Below, piece by piece: positions 1 through 5,926 of a stretch of 6,029 bases of DNA. How positions within the stretch are numbered: position 1 is the first letter of the stretch; each line of letters begins with the position of its first letter. The stretch comes from an uncultured Clostridia bacterium (GTDB taxonomy: Bacteria > Bacillota > Clostridia > UBA1381). Location: NCBI GenBank assembly GCA_959602045.1, contig CAUGRT010000067.1:1-6029 (forward strand), written 5' to 3'. A model generated the notes under the pieces. It saw only the letters and a list, made by a program, of their open reading frames with translations. It searched no databases and was not told the origin of the DNA. Made by a program: the position numbers and the translations under genes.

Positions 1-119
1 GCAGCCATTGTAGGGATCGCCGTAGACAGGCTGCTGAAAAAGGAAAAAACAGAGCCAAGGTAGAGGCGTCCCTTATATTTCCCCGCCCATTGAATGATCC
101 GTTTCATAGACTTAAACAT
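1..119 (-). CDS. Half-ABC transporter, permease N-terminus (partial, runs off left edge)
   Basis: Only the first 39 codons are in the window. They read MFKSMKRIIQWAGKYKG, then a hydrophobic stretch that looks like the first membrane helix of an ABC transmembrane domain. The ATG at 119-117 overlaps the end of the preceding ABC gene by 8 bases (ATGTTTAA), and a strong AAGGAGG at 129-135 lies nine bases upstream. Overlap and ribosome binding site both support the start and indicate translational coupling. Half-transporters of the YbtP/YbtQ and IrtA/IrtB kind are usually encoded as adjacent pairs that form a heterodimer, so this is inferred to be the partner of the upstream gene. The ATPase domain lies outside the window, so nothing can be said about its motifs. 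The protein probably totals about 570-600 residues by family comparison. Confidence 0.85.
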   Translation of the reverse strand, partial: MFKSMKRIIQWAGKYKGRLYLGSVFSFFSSLSTAIPTMA

Positions 120-1893
120 GAGCGACCACCTCCTTCTTTTCACTCACAGACCAATTCTTCGCCCCGATGTGCGCTTTCCACATATCCGCATAAAGCGGAC
201 ACCGCTTCAACAATTCTTCCTGCTTTCCGCAATCCACAATCCGGCCTTTTTTCAACACGACAATCTGATCTGCGTTCTGAATGGTGGAAAGGCGGTGGGC
301 GATCACAAGAAGAGTTTTACCCTTTGATAACGCCATGATAGATTTCTGAATTTTATCTTCGTTCTGCGGGTCAGTAAATGCTGTCGCTTCATCCAAAATA
401 ACAATCGGGGCATTTTTGAGGATTGCCCTCGCAATCGCAATCCGCTGTTTTTCGCCGCCAGACAGCCTCTTTCCGGCATCACCGGCAGGGGTATCATATC
501 CTTTGTCCAAACGCACAATAAATTCATCACAGCAGGCCGCTTTCGCCGCCGCATATACTTCTTCATCTGTGGCGTTTGGATTCCCAAGACGGATGTTCTC
601 TTTCAGGGAGCAATTAAACAGGAAGTTATCCTGCGTCACAAAACTAACCAGTTCGGAAAGCTGACGTATAGACAACTCTTTGACATTTTTCCCTCCAATG
701 GTAATGCTGCCGCCTGTCACGTCCCAAAATCTTGCAATCAGACGGGCAATCGTCGATTTACCGCCGCCAGATGGTCCTACAAGTGCCGTAAAACTTCCCT
801 CTGGCAATTCCAGGTTCACATCATGCAACACTTCATTTTGCTCGGAACCGTCATAGGAAAAGGTTACATGCTTCAGCGCAATATCATTGTGAGGAATAGA
901 TACGATTTTCCCTGAATCCGGCAGTACAGGCAGGTTCAAAAGTTCATTTGCCGCCTCTACTGCATATTCCATAGACTTTGCTTCGTTAATGAAAGTGGTT
1001 GCTTTCATCAACGGTCCAACAATGCTGAGGGAAAGGAAAATCCCCATTGCAAGCTCCGCAGGGGAGATACTTCCATTCTGCACCAGCAAAAGGCCGACGG
1101 GGAGAACCCCCAGGAGCGTTGTGGGCATAATCGCCATCATCAGGTTCATTGATTTCCATGTACTCTTAAACCATGCCAAGGTAAACTCTTTGAACGACTG
1201 GACAGCATTAACAAATTTTTCATAGGAGCTTGTGCTTTGGTTAAAGGCCTTTACAACCTCGATACCTTCCACATACTCGATAATAATACTGTTGACGTGG
1301 TTATTTGCCTCCATATAAGCGGCGTACTGGCTGTTATAGTTCCTCATAAGGAAAAACATAGGAATCATGGCCAGCACCGGAGAAATCAGGACCGCCAATC
1401 CCATGCGCCAGTCGATAACCAGCATCCAGATAAAAATTGCAACAGGGAGTAGGAGGTTAGAGGTCAATTCCGGGATCATGTGTGCCAAAGGCGGCTCTAA
1501 GTCCTCAACCTTATCCATGATGATATTTTTCAGATAGCCGATCCGCCGCCCCATCACTTCGCCAAGGGGAGCTTTCATCAGCCGGTCTGCAATTTTAAGC
1601 CGGATTCCTTCCAAAATGGTATAGGCTGAAATATGCGCCAGGATCGTAGAGATTCCATGGCAGGCAACCCGCAGCAGGTAGCCCGCTGCTCCAACCAGAC
1701 ACCAAATCAGAATGCCATTCAGGGTCACATTCTGATTGATAAATGCCAGCAGGATTTCATATACAGCCCAAAAAGGAATAAACCCTCCTGCAACGCTCAG
1801 AATGGCGCAGAATACCGAAAGAGCCATTTTCCCCTTGCATGGTGCGGCGAAGGAAAACAGAATTTTCACCCAATTATCTTTTTGCTGCTTCAT
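112..1893 (-). CDS. ABC transporter, fused permease and ATPase, YbtP/IrtA-like half-transporter
   Basis: A 593-residue half-transporter. The first ~310 residues are an ABC exporter-fold transmembrane domain with about six helices, followed by a complete ATPase domain. Counting from the ATG at 1893, visible motifs are the A-loop tyrosine at 347, Walker A GPSGGGKS at 373-380, Q-loop Q421, signature LSGGE at 477-481, Walker B ending D501-E502, and H-loop H533. After Walker B the usual SALD is replaced by AFTD (DEATAFTDPQNE). I associate that variant with the siderophore-linked YbtPQ/IrtAB group, where exporter-fold proteins import ferric siderophores. A GTG at 1902 is in frame, but the ATG at 1893 is preferred because AAGGTGAT lies at proper spacing before it. 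The gene has its own promoter just upstream and overlaps its partner by 8 bases. All catalytic residues look intact. Substrate and direction of transport are inferred, not shown. Confidence 0.93.
   Translation of the reverse strand: MKQQKDNWVKILFSFAAPCKGKMALSVFCAILSVAGGFIPFWAVYEILLAFINQNVTLNGILIWCLVGAAGYLLRVACHGISTILAHISAYTILEGIRLKIADRLMKAPLGEVMGRRIGYLKNIIMDKVEDLEPPLAHMIPELTSNLLLPVAIFIWMLVIDWRMGLAVLISPVLAMIPMFFLMRNYNSQYAAYMEANNHVNSIIIEYVEGIEVVKAFNQSTSSYEKFVNAVQSFKEFTLAWFKSTWKSMNLMMAIMPTTLLGVLPVGLLLVQNGSISPAELAMGIFLSLSIVGPLMKATTFINEAKSMEYAVEAANELLNLPVLPDSGKIVSIPHNDIALKHVTFSYDGSEQNEVLHDVNLELPEGSFTALVGPSGGGKSTIARLIARFWDVTGGSITIGGKNVKELSIRQLSELVSFVTQDNFLFNCSLKENIRLGNPNATDEEVYAAAKAACCDEFIVRLDKGYDTPAGDAGKRLSGGEKQRIAIARAILKNAPIVILDEATAFTDPQNEDKIQKSIMALSKGKTLLVIAHRLSTIQNADQIVVLKKGRIVDCGKQEELLKRCPLYADMWKAHIGAKNWSVSEKKEVVAHV
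129..135 (-). promoter_or_regulatory. Ribosome binding site of the second half-ABC gene
   Basis: AAGGAGG followed by TGGTCGCTC and the ATG at 119. It lies inside the 3' end of the preceding coding region. It identifies the truncated downstream gene as real even though only 39 codons are visible. Confidence 0.8.
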
Positions 1894-1900
1894 TACAATC

Positions 1901-1909
1901 ACCTTCCTT
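1901..1909 (-). promoter_or_regulatory. Ribosome binding site of the first half-ABC gene
   Basis: AAGGAAGGT continues into GATTGTA before the ATG at 1893. The AAGGTGAT part matches the anti-Shine-Dalgarno, with about eight bases between AGG and the ATG. The alternative GTG at 1902-1900 sits inside this element, so it is an unlikely start. Confidence 0.6.
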
Positions 1910-1915
1910 CTTTTT

Positions 1916-1954
1916 AGTCAGCAAAGAAAAAAGGATGGGTAGTCTTTGCTAACC
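1916..1954 (-). other. Possible 5'-end leader hairpin, alternative to the terminator
   Basis: GGTTAGCAAAGA at 1954-1943 can pair with TCTTTGCTGACT at 1927-1916. That gives twelve consecutive pairs (two G·U) around a 15-base loop, and AGCAAAGA/TCTTTGCT is an exact 8-base inverted repeat. The pairing uses the 3' half of the terminator's 5' arm, its loop and the last T of the T-run, so it cannot coexist with the terminator stem. A transcript starting near 1954 would carry this hairpin at its extreme 5' end. The folding is inferred by hand pairing only. Confidence 0.4.
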
Positions 1955-1958
1955 ATCC
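1927..1958 (-). terminator. Rho-independent terminator overlapping the ABC-pair promoter
   Basis: GGATGGTTAG (1958-1949) and CTACCCATCC (1942-1933) form a ten-position stem with one T/C mismatch and a six-base loop. Six Ts follow at 1932-1927. It would end transcripts arriving from the ECF and regulator genes. Unusually, it lies downstream of the -10 box of the next promoter and upstream of the ABC gene that promoter serves. Confidence 0.8.
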
Positions 1959-1960
1959 TC

Positions 1961-2012
1961 ATTGTAGCAGTATTCAATTCTTCTTTCCTCTCCAAAACGG
2001 CATTTATGCACC
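1961..2012 (-). promoter_or_regulatory. Promoter and operator of the ABC transporter pair
   Basis: The extended -10 TGCTACAAT ends at 1961. The hexamer at the -35 position, 17 bases upstream, is AGGAAA, far from TTGACA, so an activator is probably needed. The upstream element at 2012-1984 matches the element before the S-component gene at 24 of 29 positions. Two GG[A/T]G-led half-sites start at 2012 and 1993, 19 bases apart, and the proximal one abuts the -35 position. The element begins three bases after the regulator's stop codon. Binding by the AraC protein is inferred from position and from the shared architecture. Confidence 0.72.
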
Positions 2013-2014
2013 GT

Positions 2015-2872
2015 TTAGAAAAAAGATTTTCGGTATTCCATCGGCGTCTGCCCTATCACCTGCCGGAAAGCTGTTGCAAATTTACTGGGGCTTTCATATC
2101 CCACAGCTCCGGCAATTTCCGCAATCCCTTTTTGGGAATCCTGCCGGAGCATTGTGGCAGCAACGTTCATCCGATAACGGCGAAGATAGGAATACATGGA
2201 ATCTCCGAATATTTCCTTAAAGCAGGTTTTCATCCCCGTCAATGAAATCTGGAATCGTTCAGCTAATTCATCCATCGTGTAATGCTCCTGTAAATTTGCC
2301 GTAATAAGATCATGGATCGCTTTGATTTTTTCTACCTGCCCTTTATAGAAATAAGGGCGATCTTCTTTGGAATCAGAAAACTGCAAAGCGTCCAGATATA
2401 AAAGCAGCTCCAGGGCTTTTACTTTATAGTAGTCACCTTTGATCTGCTGCGGGACAAAGTAAAGCTCTGAAAAAATATGTTCAATTCCTGGCTCATTATG
2501 AATCACAAACGGTTTCTTGTCATTGCAATACTTTTTTTGAAGCTCGTACAAATCAACAGAAAATCCGCCAAAAAAGTCTTTCAGCGCCGGCACAGCAATG
2601 TCCAGATCAAATCCCAGGGTCATCCCATGATAGTGGCAGAGTGGAAAGCAGAACCGTCCCGAATGGGAACGCCGGTCATCCACACGCATCTCATGCTCTT
2701 GCAAATAGCTATACGCATGATTGCCAATCTCGCTTTCGATCCGTCCCTCCCTGCAATGGTCTATATAGAGAAGCGAACTGTCCGTACTACTCTGAAAGTA
2801 GGAGGTACATTCTTTCAGGTGCATATCGCTATACATCACAAAAGCGCCATCAAAAATTTTGTGGGCTGTCAT
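2015..2872 (-). CDS. AraC-family transcriptional regulator (YbtA-like context)
   Basis: From the first ATG the protein has 285 residues. An N-terminal sensing domain of about 170 residues precedes a C-terminal AraC/XylS DNA-binding domain. The first helix-turn-helix is near 200-221 (MDELAERFQISLTGMKTCF) and the second near 248-271. It ends in the family-typical GQTPMEYRKSFF. AraC proteins next to YbtPQ/IrtAB-like transporters usually activate the transport genes when the ligand is present. Here the gene lies between the ECF and ABC genes, and both flanking promoters carry the same candidate site. The start is uncertain. The frame is open for 36 codons upstream (2873-2980), back to an ATC behind a strong Shine-Dalgarno, which would give 321 residues. 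The ATG at 2872 has only a weak GAGG five bases before it. Coordinates here use the first conventional start. Confidence 0.9.
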   Translation of the reverse strand: MTAHKIFDGAFVMYSDMHLKECTSYFQSSTDSSLLYIDHCREGRIESEIGNHAYSYLQEHEMRVDDRRSHSGRFCFPLCHYHGMTLGFDLDIAVPALKDFFGGFSVDLYELQKKYCNDKKPFVIHNEPGIEHIFSELYFVPQQIKGDYYKVKALELLLYLDALQFSDSKEDRPYFYKGQVEKIKAIHDLITANLQEHYTMDELAERFQISLTGMKTCFKEIFGDSMYSYLRRYRMNVAATMLRQDSQKGIAEIAGAVGYESPSKFATAFRQVIGQTPMEYRKSFF

Positions 2873-2980
2873 GGTTCCCTCGCCGCTCTCGTCAAAAAGC
2901 TGCAGGACAACGCAATCCTCAGTTTCAATGACATTTTTAACATTTGAGCCGCAGTTTATTTTACCATCAAACAGTTTGAT
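2873..2980 (-). other. In-frame N-terminal extension of the AraC regulator with candidate ATC start
   Basis: Reading back from the ATG at 2872, the same frame stays open to a TGA at 2999-3001. From the ATC at 2980 it would read (M)KLFDGKINCGSNVKN, then VIETEDCVVLQLFDESGEGT, joining MTAHKIF. This looks like genuine protein. Alternating hydrophobic residues (CVVLQLF) suit the first strand of a cupin-like sensing domain, and from memory related regulators begin with a similar L-F-D-G segment. No ATG, GTG or TTG exists in this frame within the stretch. The extension overlaps the end of the double-ATPase gene by 14 bases. Either ATC is used, the original ATG has mutated, or only the shorter protein is made. 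Confidence 0.55.
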
Positions 2981-4502
2981 TTCCGCCGCCTCCTTCCATC
3001 ATAAAGAAATTAAATAACCGTTCCCGTCCTTCCGTATCCTGGAGGAAATAGTTTTCTTCCAATCTGCCGTTTTCCAGATGGATCACATAATTGCAGCACC
3101 TGAGTATAAATTCAGGATCATGGGTCACAATCACAATGGTTTTTCCTGAATCGGCAAGTCCTTTGACCGAATCGGCCACCTGCCTCATGTGAAAGAGATC
3201 AAGGCCGCTGGTAGGTTCGTCAAATAGTATAACCGGACGTTCAGAGGCAATCGCAGAAGCAATCGCCACACGTTGTTTTTGCCCTCCCGAAAGCCCCATC
3301 GGATGGCAGGCTTTGTACGGGAGCAAATCCATTTCTGTCAAGATAGCCTCTGCCTTTTCCACATTTTCAGGCGATTCATCGGAATCTTTCCCCGGCATAC
3401 TTAACAGGACTTCCTCTAAAACGCTCTCCGTAAAAAGCTGATGATTTACATCCTGCATGACCATATAGCATAGCTTCAGCCGCTGTTTGCTTGAATAGGA
3501 AGTACCATCTTTTTCGAGGATACCTTTACATCTTTTTTCCAATCCGCATAAGCAACGGGATAGTGTCGTTTTTCCGGCTCCATTGTGCCCGATGACCGCC
3601 GTGACATTTCCGGCAGGAAGCTCTATATTTTCCAGAGAAAGCGTTTCCGGCTGTTTCTTGTATGCGAAATGGAAGTGGTTCAGTTTCCATATCCCCTGCC
3701 CTGAATGTAGACTGGCAGGCTCAATGTCTGCAAACTCACCCAGGCCAAGAGGTCGTAATCCCATTTTAGCTTTTTCCGCCGCCGGAATCAACTGAAATTC
3801 CGGCAAAGTGTAATCCCCTTGTATTTCCCCGTCGCTTAAATATATGATTCTGTCTGCCAGATCATAAAGATAGTAGAGCCGGTGCTCCGCAATAATAATT
3901 GTTTTGCCCTGTGACTTCAATATTTTTAACAGTTTCCGAAAATCAGCGATGGAATAGGCGTCAAGGTTGGAAGATGGCTCGTCCAAAACAAATACATCCG
4001 GTTCCACAGCGGCGGCAGATCCACAGGCGATTTTTTGCTTTTCCCCACCGGAAAGGGAGAAAACACTTCTGTCCAGCAGATTTGTAAGGTTCAACTGCTC
4101 TGAGACCAGCTTTACCCGCTTTCGGATTTCTGCTTCTTCCAATCCATGGTTTTCACATCCAAAGGCAATTTCGCTGGTCGTATCCACATTAAAAAATTGA
4201 GAACGTGGATTCTGAAAAACAGAACCCACTTTTTTTGATATATCAAACAGGGAAAGCCCGCTCATATCTTCTCCATCAAGCATGACAGTGCCTTCCAGCT
4301 TTCCATCGTAATAATGAGGAATCAGTCCGTTAAACAGCCGTGTCAGTGTGGTTTTACCGCAGCCCGATGTTCCGCAGAGCAGTACAAAATCCCCGTCGTT
4401 AATAGACAGGTCAATATTTCTTAATGTTCCGTGTCCTTTCCTGTCCCCAATGTCAGTTTCATTTGGAGGGTAGGAAAAAGAAACTTTTTTACATTCGATC
4501 AT
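2967..4502 (-). CDS. ECF transporter energy-coupling ATPase, two fused ABC domains
   Basis: This 511-residue cytoplasmic protein carries two complete ABC ATPase domains of the CbiO/EcfA type and powers the ECF transporter. Domain 1 has Walker A GTSGCGKT at 44-51, Q97, signature LSGGE at 150-154, Walker B with D174-E175 and H207. Domain 2 has Walker A GHNGAGKT at 305-312, Q350, signature LSGGQ at 404-408, Walker B with D428-E429 and H461. All key residues are present in both halves, so two working ATP sites are expected. One fused protein replaces the separate EcfA1 and EcfA2 subunits of shared-module ECF systems, which points to a dedicated transporter. The ATG lies four bases after the T-component stop and seven after GGGAGG. 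Its TGA overlaps the extended frame of the regulator gene. A glycine run (EGGGGNQ) ends the protein. Confidence 0.93.
   Translation of the reverse strand: MIECKKVSFSYPPNETDIGDRKGHGTLRNIDLSINDGDFVLLCGTSGCGKTTLTRLFNGLIPHYYDGKLEGTVMLDGEDMSGLSLFDISKKVGSVFQNPRSQFFNVDTTSEIAFGCENHGLEEAEIRKRVKLVSEQLNLTNLLDRSVFSLSGGEKQKIACGSAAAVEPDVFVLDEPSSNLDAYSIADFRKLLKILKSQGKTIIIAEHRLYYLYDLADRIIYLSDGEIQGDYTLPEFQLIPAAEKAKMGLRPLGLGEFADIEPASLHSGQGIWKLNHFHFAYKKQPETLSLENIELPAGNVTAVIGHNGAGKTTLSRCLCGLEKRCKGILEKDGTSYSSKQRLKLCYMVMQDVNHQLFTESVLEEVLLSMPGKDSDESPENVEKAEAILTEMDLLPYKACHPMGLSGGQKQRVAIASAIASERPVILFDEPTSGLDLFHMRQVADSVKGLADSGKTIVIVTHDPEFILRCCNYVIHLENGRLEENYFLQDTEGRERLFNFFMMEGGGGNQTV
2989..2995 (-). promoter_or_regulatory. 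Strong Shine-Dalgarno before the ATC codon
   Basis: AAGGAGG is followed by exactly eight bases (CGGCGGAA) and then ATC at 2980-2978, which is ideal spacing. No conventional start codon in any frame lies at a usable distance. The nearest ATG (2967) opens only three codons. This element is the main sequence evidence that the regulator was designed to start here. Confidence 0.6.
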
Positions 4503-4506
4503 AGGC

Positions 4507-5244
4507 CTACCTCCCTGTAATCATCGTGACAATAGGAATTGCAAAAGCCACCACACATAGCAGCAGGAAAAAAACATCCTGCACATGAAAGCCGATTTCG
4601 CAGATGTTTGTCCTCTTGACCGGACCGCCCAATCCTCTTGTCAGGGCTGCCGCATTTAATTCTTCCCCGATCTTGACGGAACACATGATAACAGGGACAA
4701 GCCTGTATTCCAGCATTGCACTGGCTTTGCCCCCGCCAAAACGGATTCCTCTCATTTTCATAGCGTCCCCTATGGCATTATATTCTTCTACAACAGTAGG
4801 GAAAAATCGGAATATCACGGACATAGGAATGATGATCTGCTCCGGTAAATGCAGCTTCTTCATGGAGGCAACAAACTCGCTGACCGTCGTTGTCCTGACC
4901 GTGATGTATCCCATCATAATCCCCGGCACAAACCGCATAAAGAAACCGCAGATTGCAACAACAAGAAAGTTAGGAAGGCCGGACAGGTGGGGGAGCGCCC
5001 ATAGTTGCAATATATAGCTGCCGCCATATAAAACAAAATAGATAACCGATCCCTTCCACGATTTTTCCGTGAGCAGCAGGATCAATGGAACAGCAGCCAA
5101 AATAGGAGCAAACTGTTTAGAAGCAGCCCCACCTCCGCCGCTCAAGACAAAGAGGGCAATCGTGACAAGCAATGCCAACTTTGTCCGAGGGTCTAACGAC
5201 AGGCCGGTTTCCTTTTTTTTGCTTGCTAACAATTCACGGCGCAT
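4507..5244 (-). CDS. ECF transporter T component, CbiQ family membrane protein
   Basis: This 245-residue membrane protein would couple the ATPases to the substrate-binding subunit. Family hallmarks are the N-terminal DPRTKL at 18-23 before the first helix and the two short cytoplasmic Arg-Gly motifs AMKMRG (161-166) and ALTRG (200-204). In this family those motifs dock into grooves on the two ATPase domains. Hydrophobic segments lie near 23-36, 47-60, 67-82, 92-115 and 222-243. Its ATG shares one base with the stop of the S-component gene (TAATG), and only a weak Shine-Dalgarno precedes it, so translation is probably coupled. Length is normal for the family and no damage is visible. As in other ECF systems, this subunit does not itself show the substrate. 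Confidence 0.92.
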   Translation of the reverse strand: MRRELLASKKKETGLSLDPRTKLALLVTIALFVLSGGGGAASKQFAPILAAVPLILLLTEKSWKGSVIYFVLYGGSYILQLWALPHLSGLPNFLVVAICGFFMRFVPGIMMGYITVRTTTVSEFVASMKKLHLPEQIIIPMSVIFRFFPTVVEEYNAIGDAMKMRGIRFGGGKASAMLEYRLVPVIMCSVKIGEELNAAALTRGLGGPVKRTNICEIGFHVQDVFFLLLCVVAFAIPIVTMITGR

Positions 5245-5822
5245 TATGCAATACCCGCACGCTTAAAGTGCTTTTTGAAAATTTTCTGGCCGATCACACC
5301 GCCGATCACGCCGCAAACGAACCCGGCAATCAAAAGAATGGGGAGCGTATATGCCGAGATATAGCTCATAATGGAATCTGCATACTCTTGTCCATAACCG
5401 CTGATTAGCTGCTGATAGTAGCTGTCCCGTGTTGCAACAATGGGGATGTAGTTTCCGATGATCCACATAGAAAAAACACCATGCGATATGATTCCTTTTT
5501 TTGCACTCTTATAATCGCCGGATTTCAAAACAAAATCAGCCAGGACACCGAACACGGCACCGGTAATAATGCTCCAATACCCCATGCCGGTCAGCAACAT
5601 TAAAATACCGCAGATCAGTCCTGTCAGCGATACCATTCCAAACTTCTGGACTTTAGAATAATACAGCATCATTACGATTCCGCCAATCAGCGGAACCAGT
5701 ACAATCAGAAGCGGAAGAAAAATAGGGATAAATCCCAGCATGGCAATCGCCATCATCACCACAAAATAGATCGCAGTGAAGATTCCAACATTGATAAGGT
5801 CTTTTCCTTGTAGTTTATTCAT
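5244..5822 (-). CDS. ECF transporter S component, Trep_Strep/MptD-like
   Basis: A 192-residue, very hydrophobic protein with about six membrane segments (roughly 10-29, 32-55, 62-79, 82-100, 110-130 and 155-180) and a basic C-terminus (KIFKKHFKRAGIA). Size, topology and the following T and A genes identify it as the substrate-specific subunit. It most resembles the Trep_Strep (MptD-like) group, whose ligands are mostly undefined. The loop between helices 5 and 6 (about 131-154) is tyrosine-rich and may take part in ligand binding; that is inference. It is the first gene of the unit. AGGAGG at 5831-5836 lies eight bases before the ATG, with a 5' leader of roughly 45 bases. The regulator and ABC pair nearby suggest an iron-chelate or similar ligand, not a vitamin. 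Confidence 0.88.
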   Translation of the reverse strand: MNKLQGKDLINVGIFTAIYFVVMMAIAMLGFIPIFLPLLIVLVPLIGGIVMMLYYSKVQKFGMVSLTGLICGILMLLTGMGYWSIITGAVFGVLADFVLKSGDYKSAKKGIISHGVFSMWIIGNYIPIVATRDSYYQQLISGYGQEYADSIMSYISAYTLPILLIAGFVCGVIGGVIGQKIFKKHFKRAGIA

Positions 5823-5830
5823 TATTTGGT

Positions 5831-5836
5831 CCTCCT
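5831..5836 (-). promoter_or_regulatory. Ribosome binding site of the S-component gene
   Basis: AGGAGG followed by ACCAAATA and ATG; strong match and ideal eight-base spacing. Confidence 0.85.
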
Positions 5837-5872
5837 GTTTGCTTTCGTATTAGCATCAACTAACCGCATTTC

Positions 5873-5926
5873 AGTATAGCAGATATGTCGGCATGTTTCT
5901 TCTCCAAAAAGGCATTTTCGCTCCAA
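5873..5926 (-). promoter_or_regulatory. Promoter and operator of the ECF operon
   Basis: The extended -10 TGCTATACT ends at 5873. The hexamer 17 bases upstream is AAGAAA, a poor -35. Two direct repeats precede it: GGAGCGAAAATGCC from 5924 and GGAGAAGAAACATGCC from 5905, with starts 19 bases apart. The second abuts the -35 position, where a class II activator would touch RNA polymerase. Spacing from the repeats to the -10 is the same as in the promoter at 1961-2012. The predicted start site is near 5867-5865. The local AraC protein is the obvious candidate activator, by inference. Confidence 0.75.

Noticed and set aside
1..63. Plus-strand open frame ending at TAG 61-63 that reads like a membrane protein C-terminus (AAIVGIAVDRLLKKEKTEPR).
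   Set aside because: The opposite strand encodes a convincing ABC permease N-terminus with a perfect ribosome binding site and an 8-base gene overlap. The plus-strand frame is its shadow.
1894..1902. GTG start three codons upstream for the first half-ABC transporter.
   Set aside because: It lies inside the Shine-Dalgarno that serves the ATG at 1893 and has too little spacing from any purine-rich site of its own.
2872..2943. ATG at 2943-2941 as the upstream start of the regulator.
   Set aside because: It is 71 bases from the ATG at 2872, so it is out of frame, and its own frame ends at a TGA overlapping that ATG.
2477..2947. A 156-codon plus-strand open frame opposite the AraC regulator.
   Set aside because: It is antisense to a clear AraC-family protein and shows no recognisable domain or good ribosome binding site.
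2956..2967. ATG at 2967-2965 overlapping the ATPase stop (TGATG), which looks like a coupled start for the regulator.
   Set aside because: In the sequence as given it reads three codons to TAA and is out of the regulator's frame. It would work only if one A were missing from the run at 2963-2960, so it is kept only as an alternative.
4604..5017. A 137-codon plus-strand open frame opposite the T-component gene.
   Set aside because: It lies wholly within the CbiQ-family coding region on the other strand; its composition is what a shadow frame gives.
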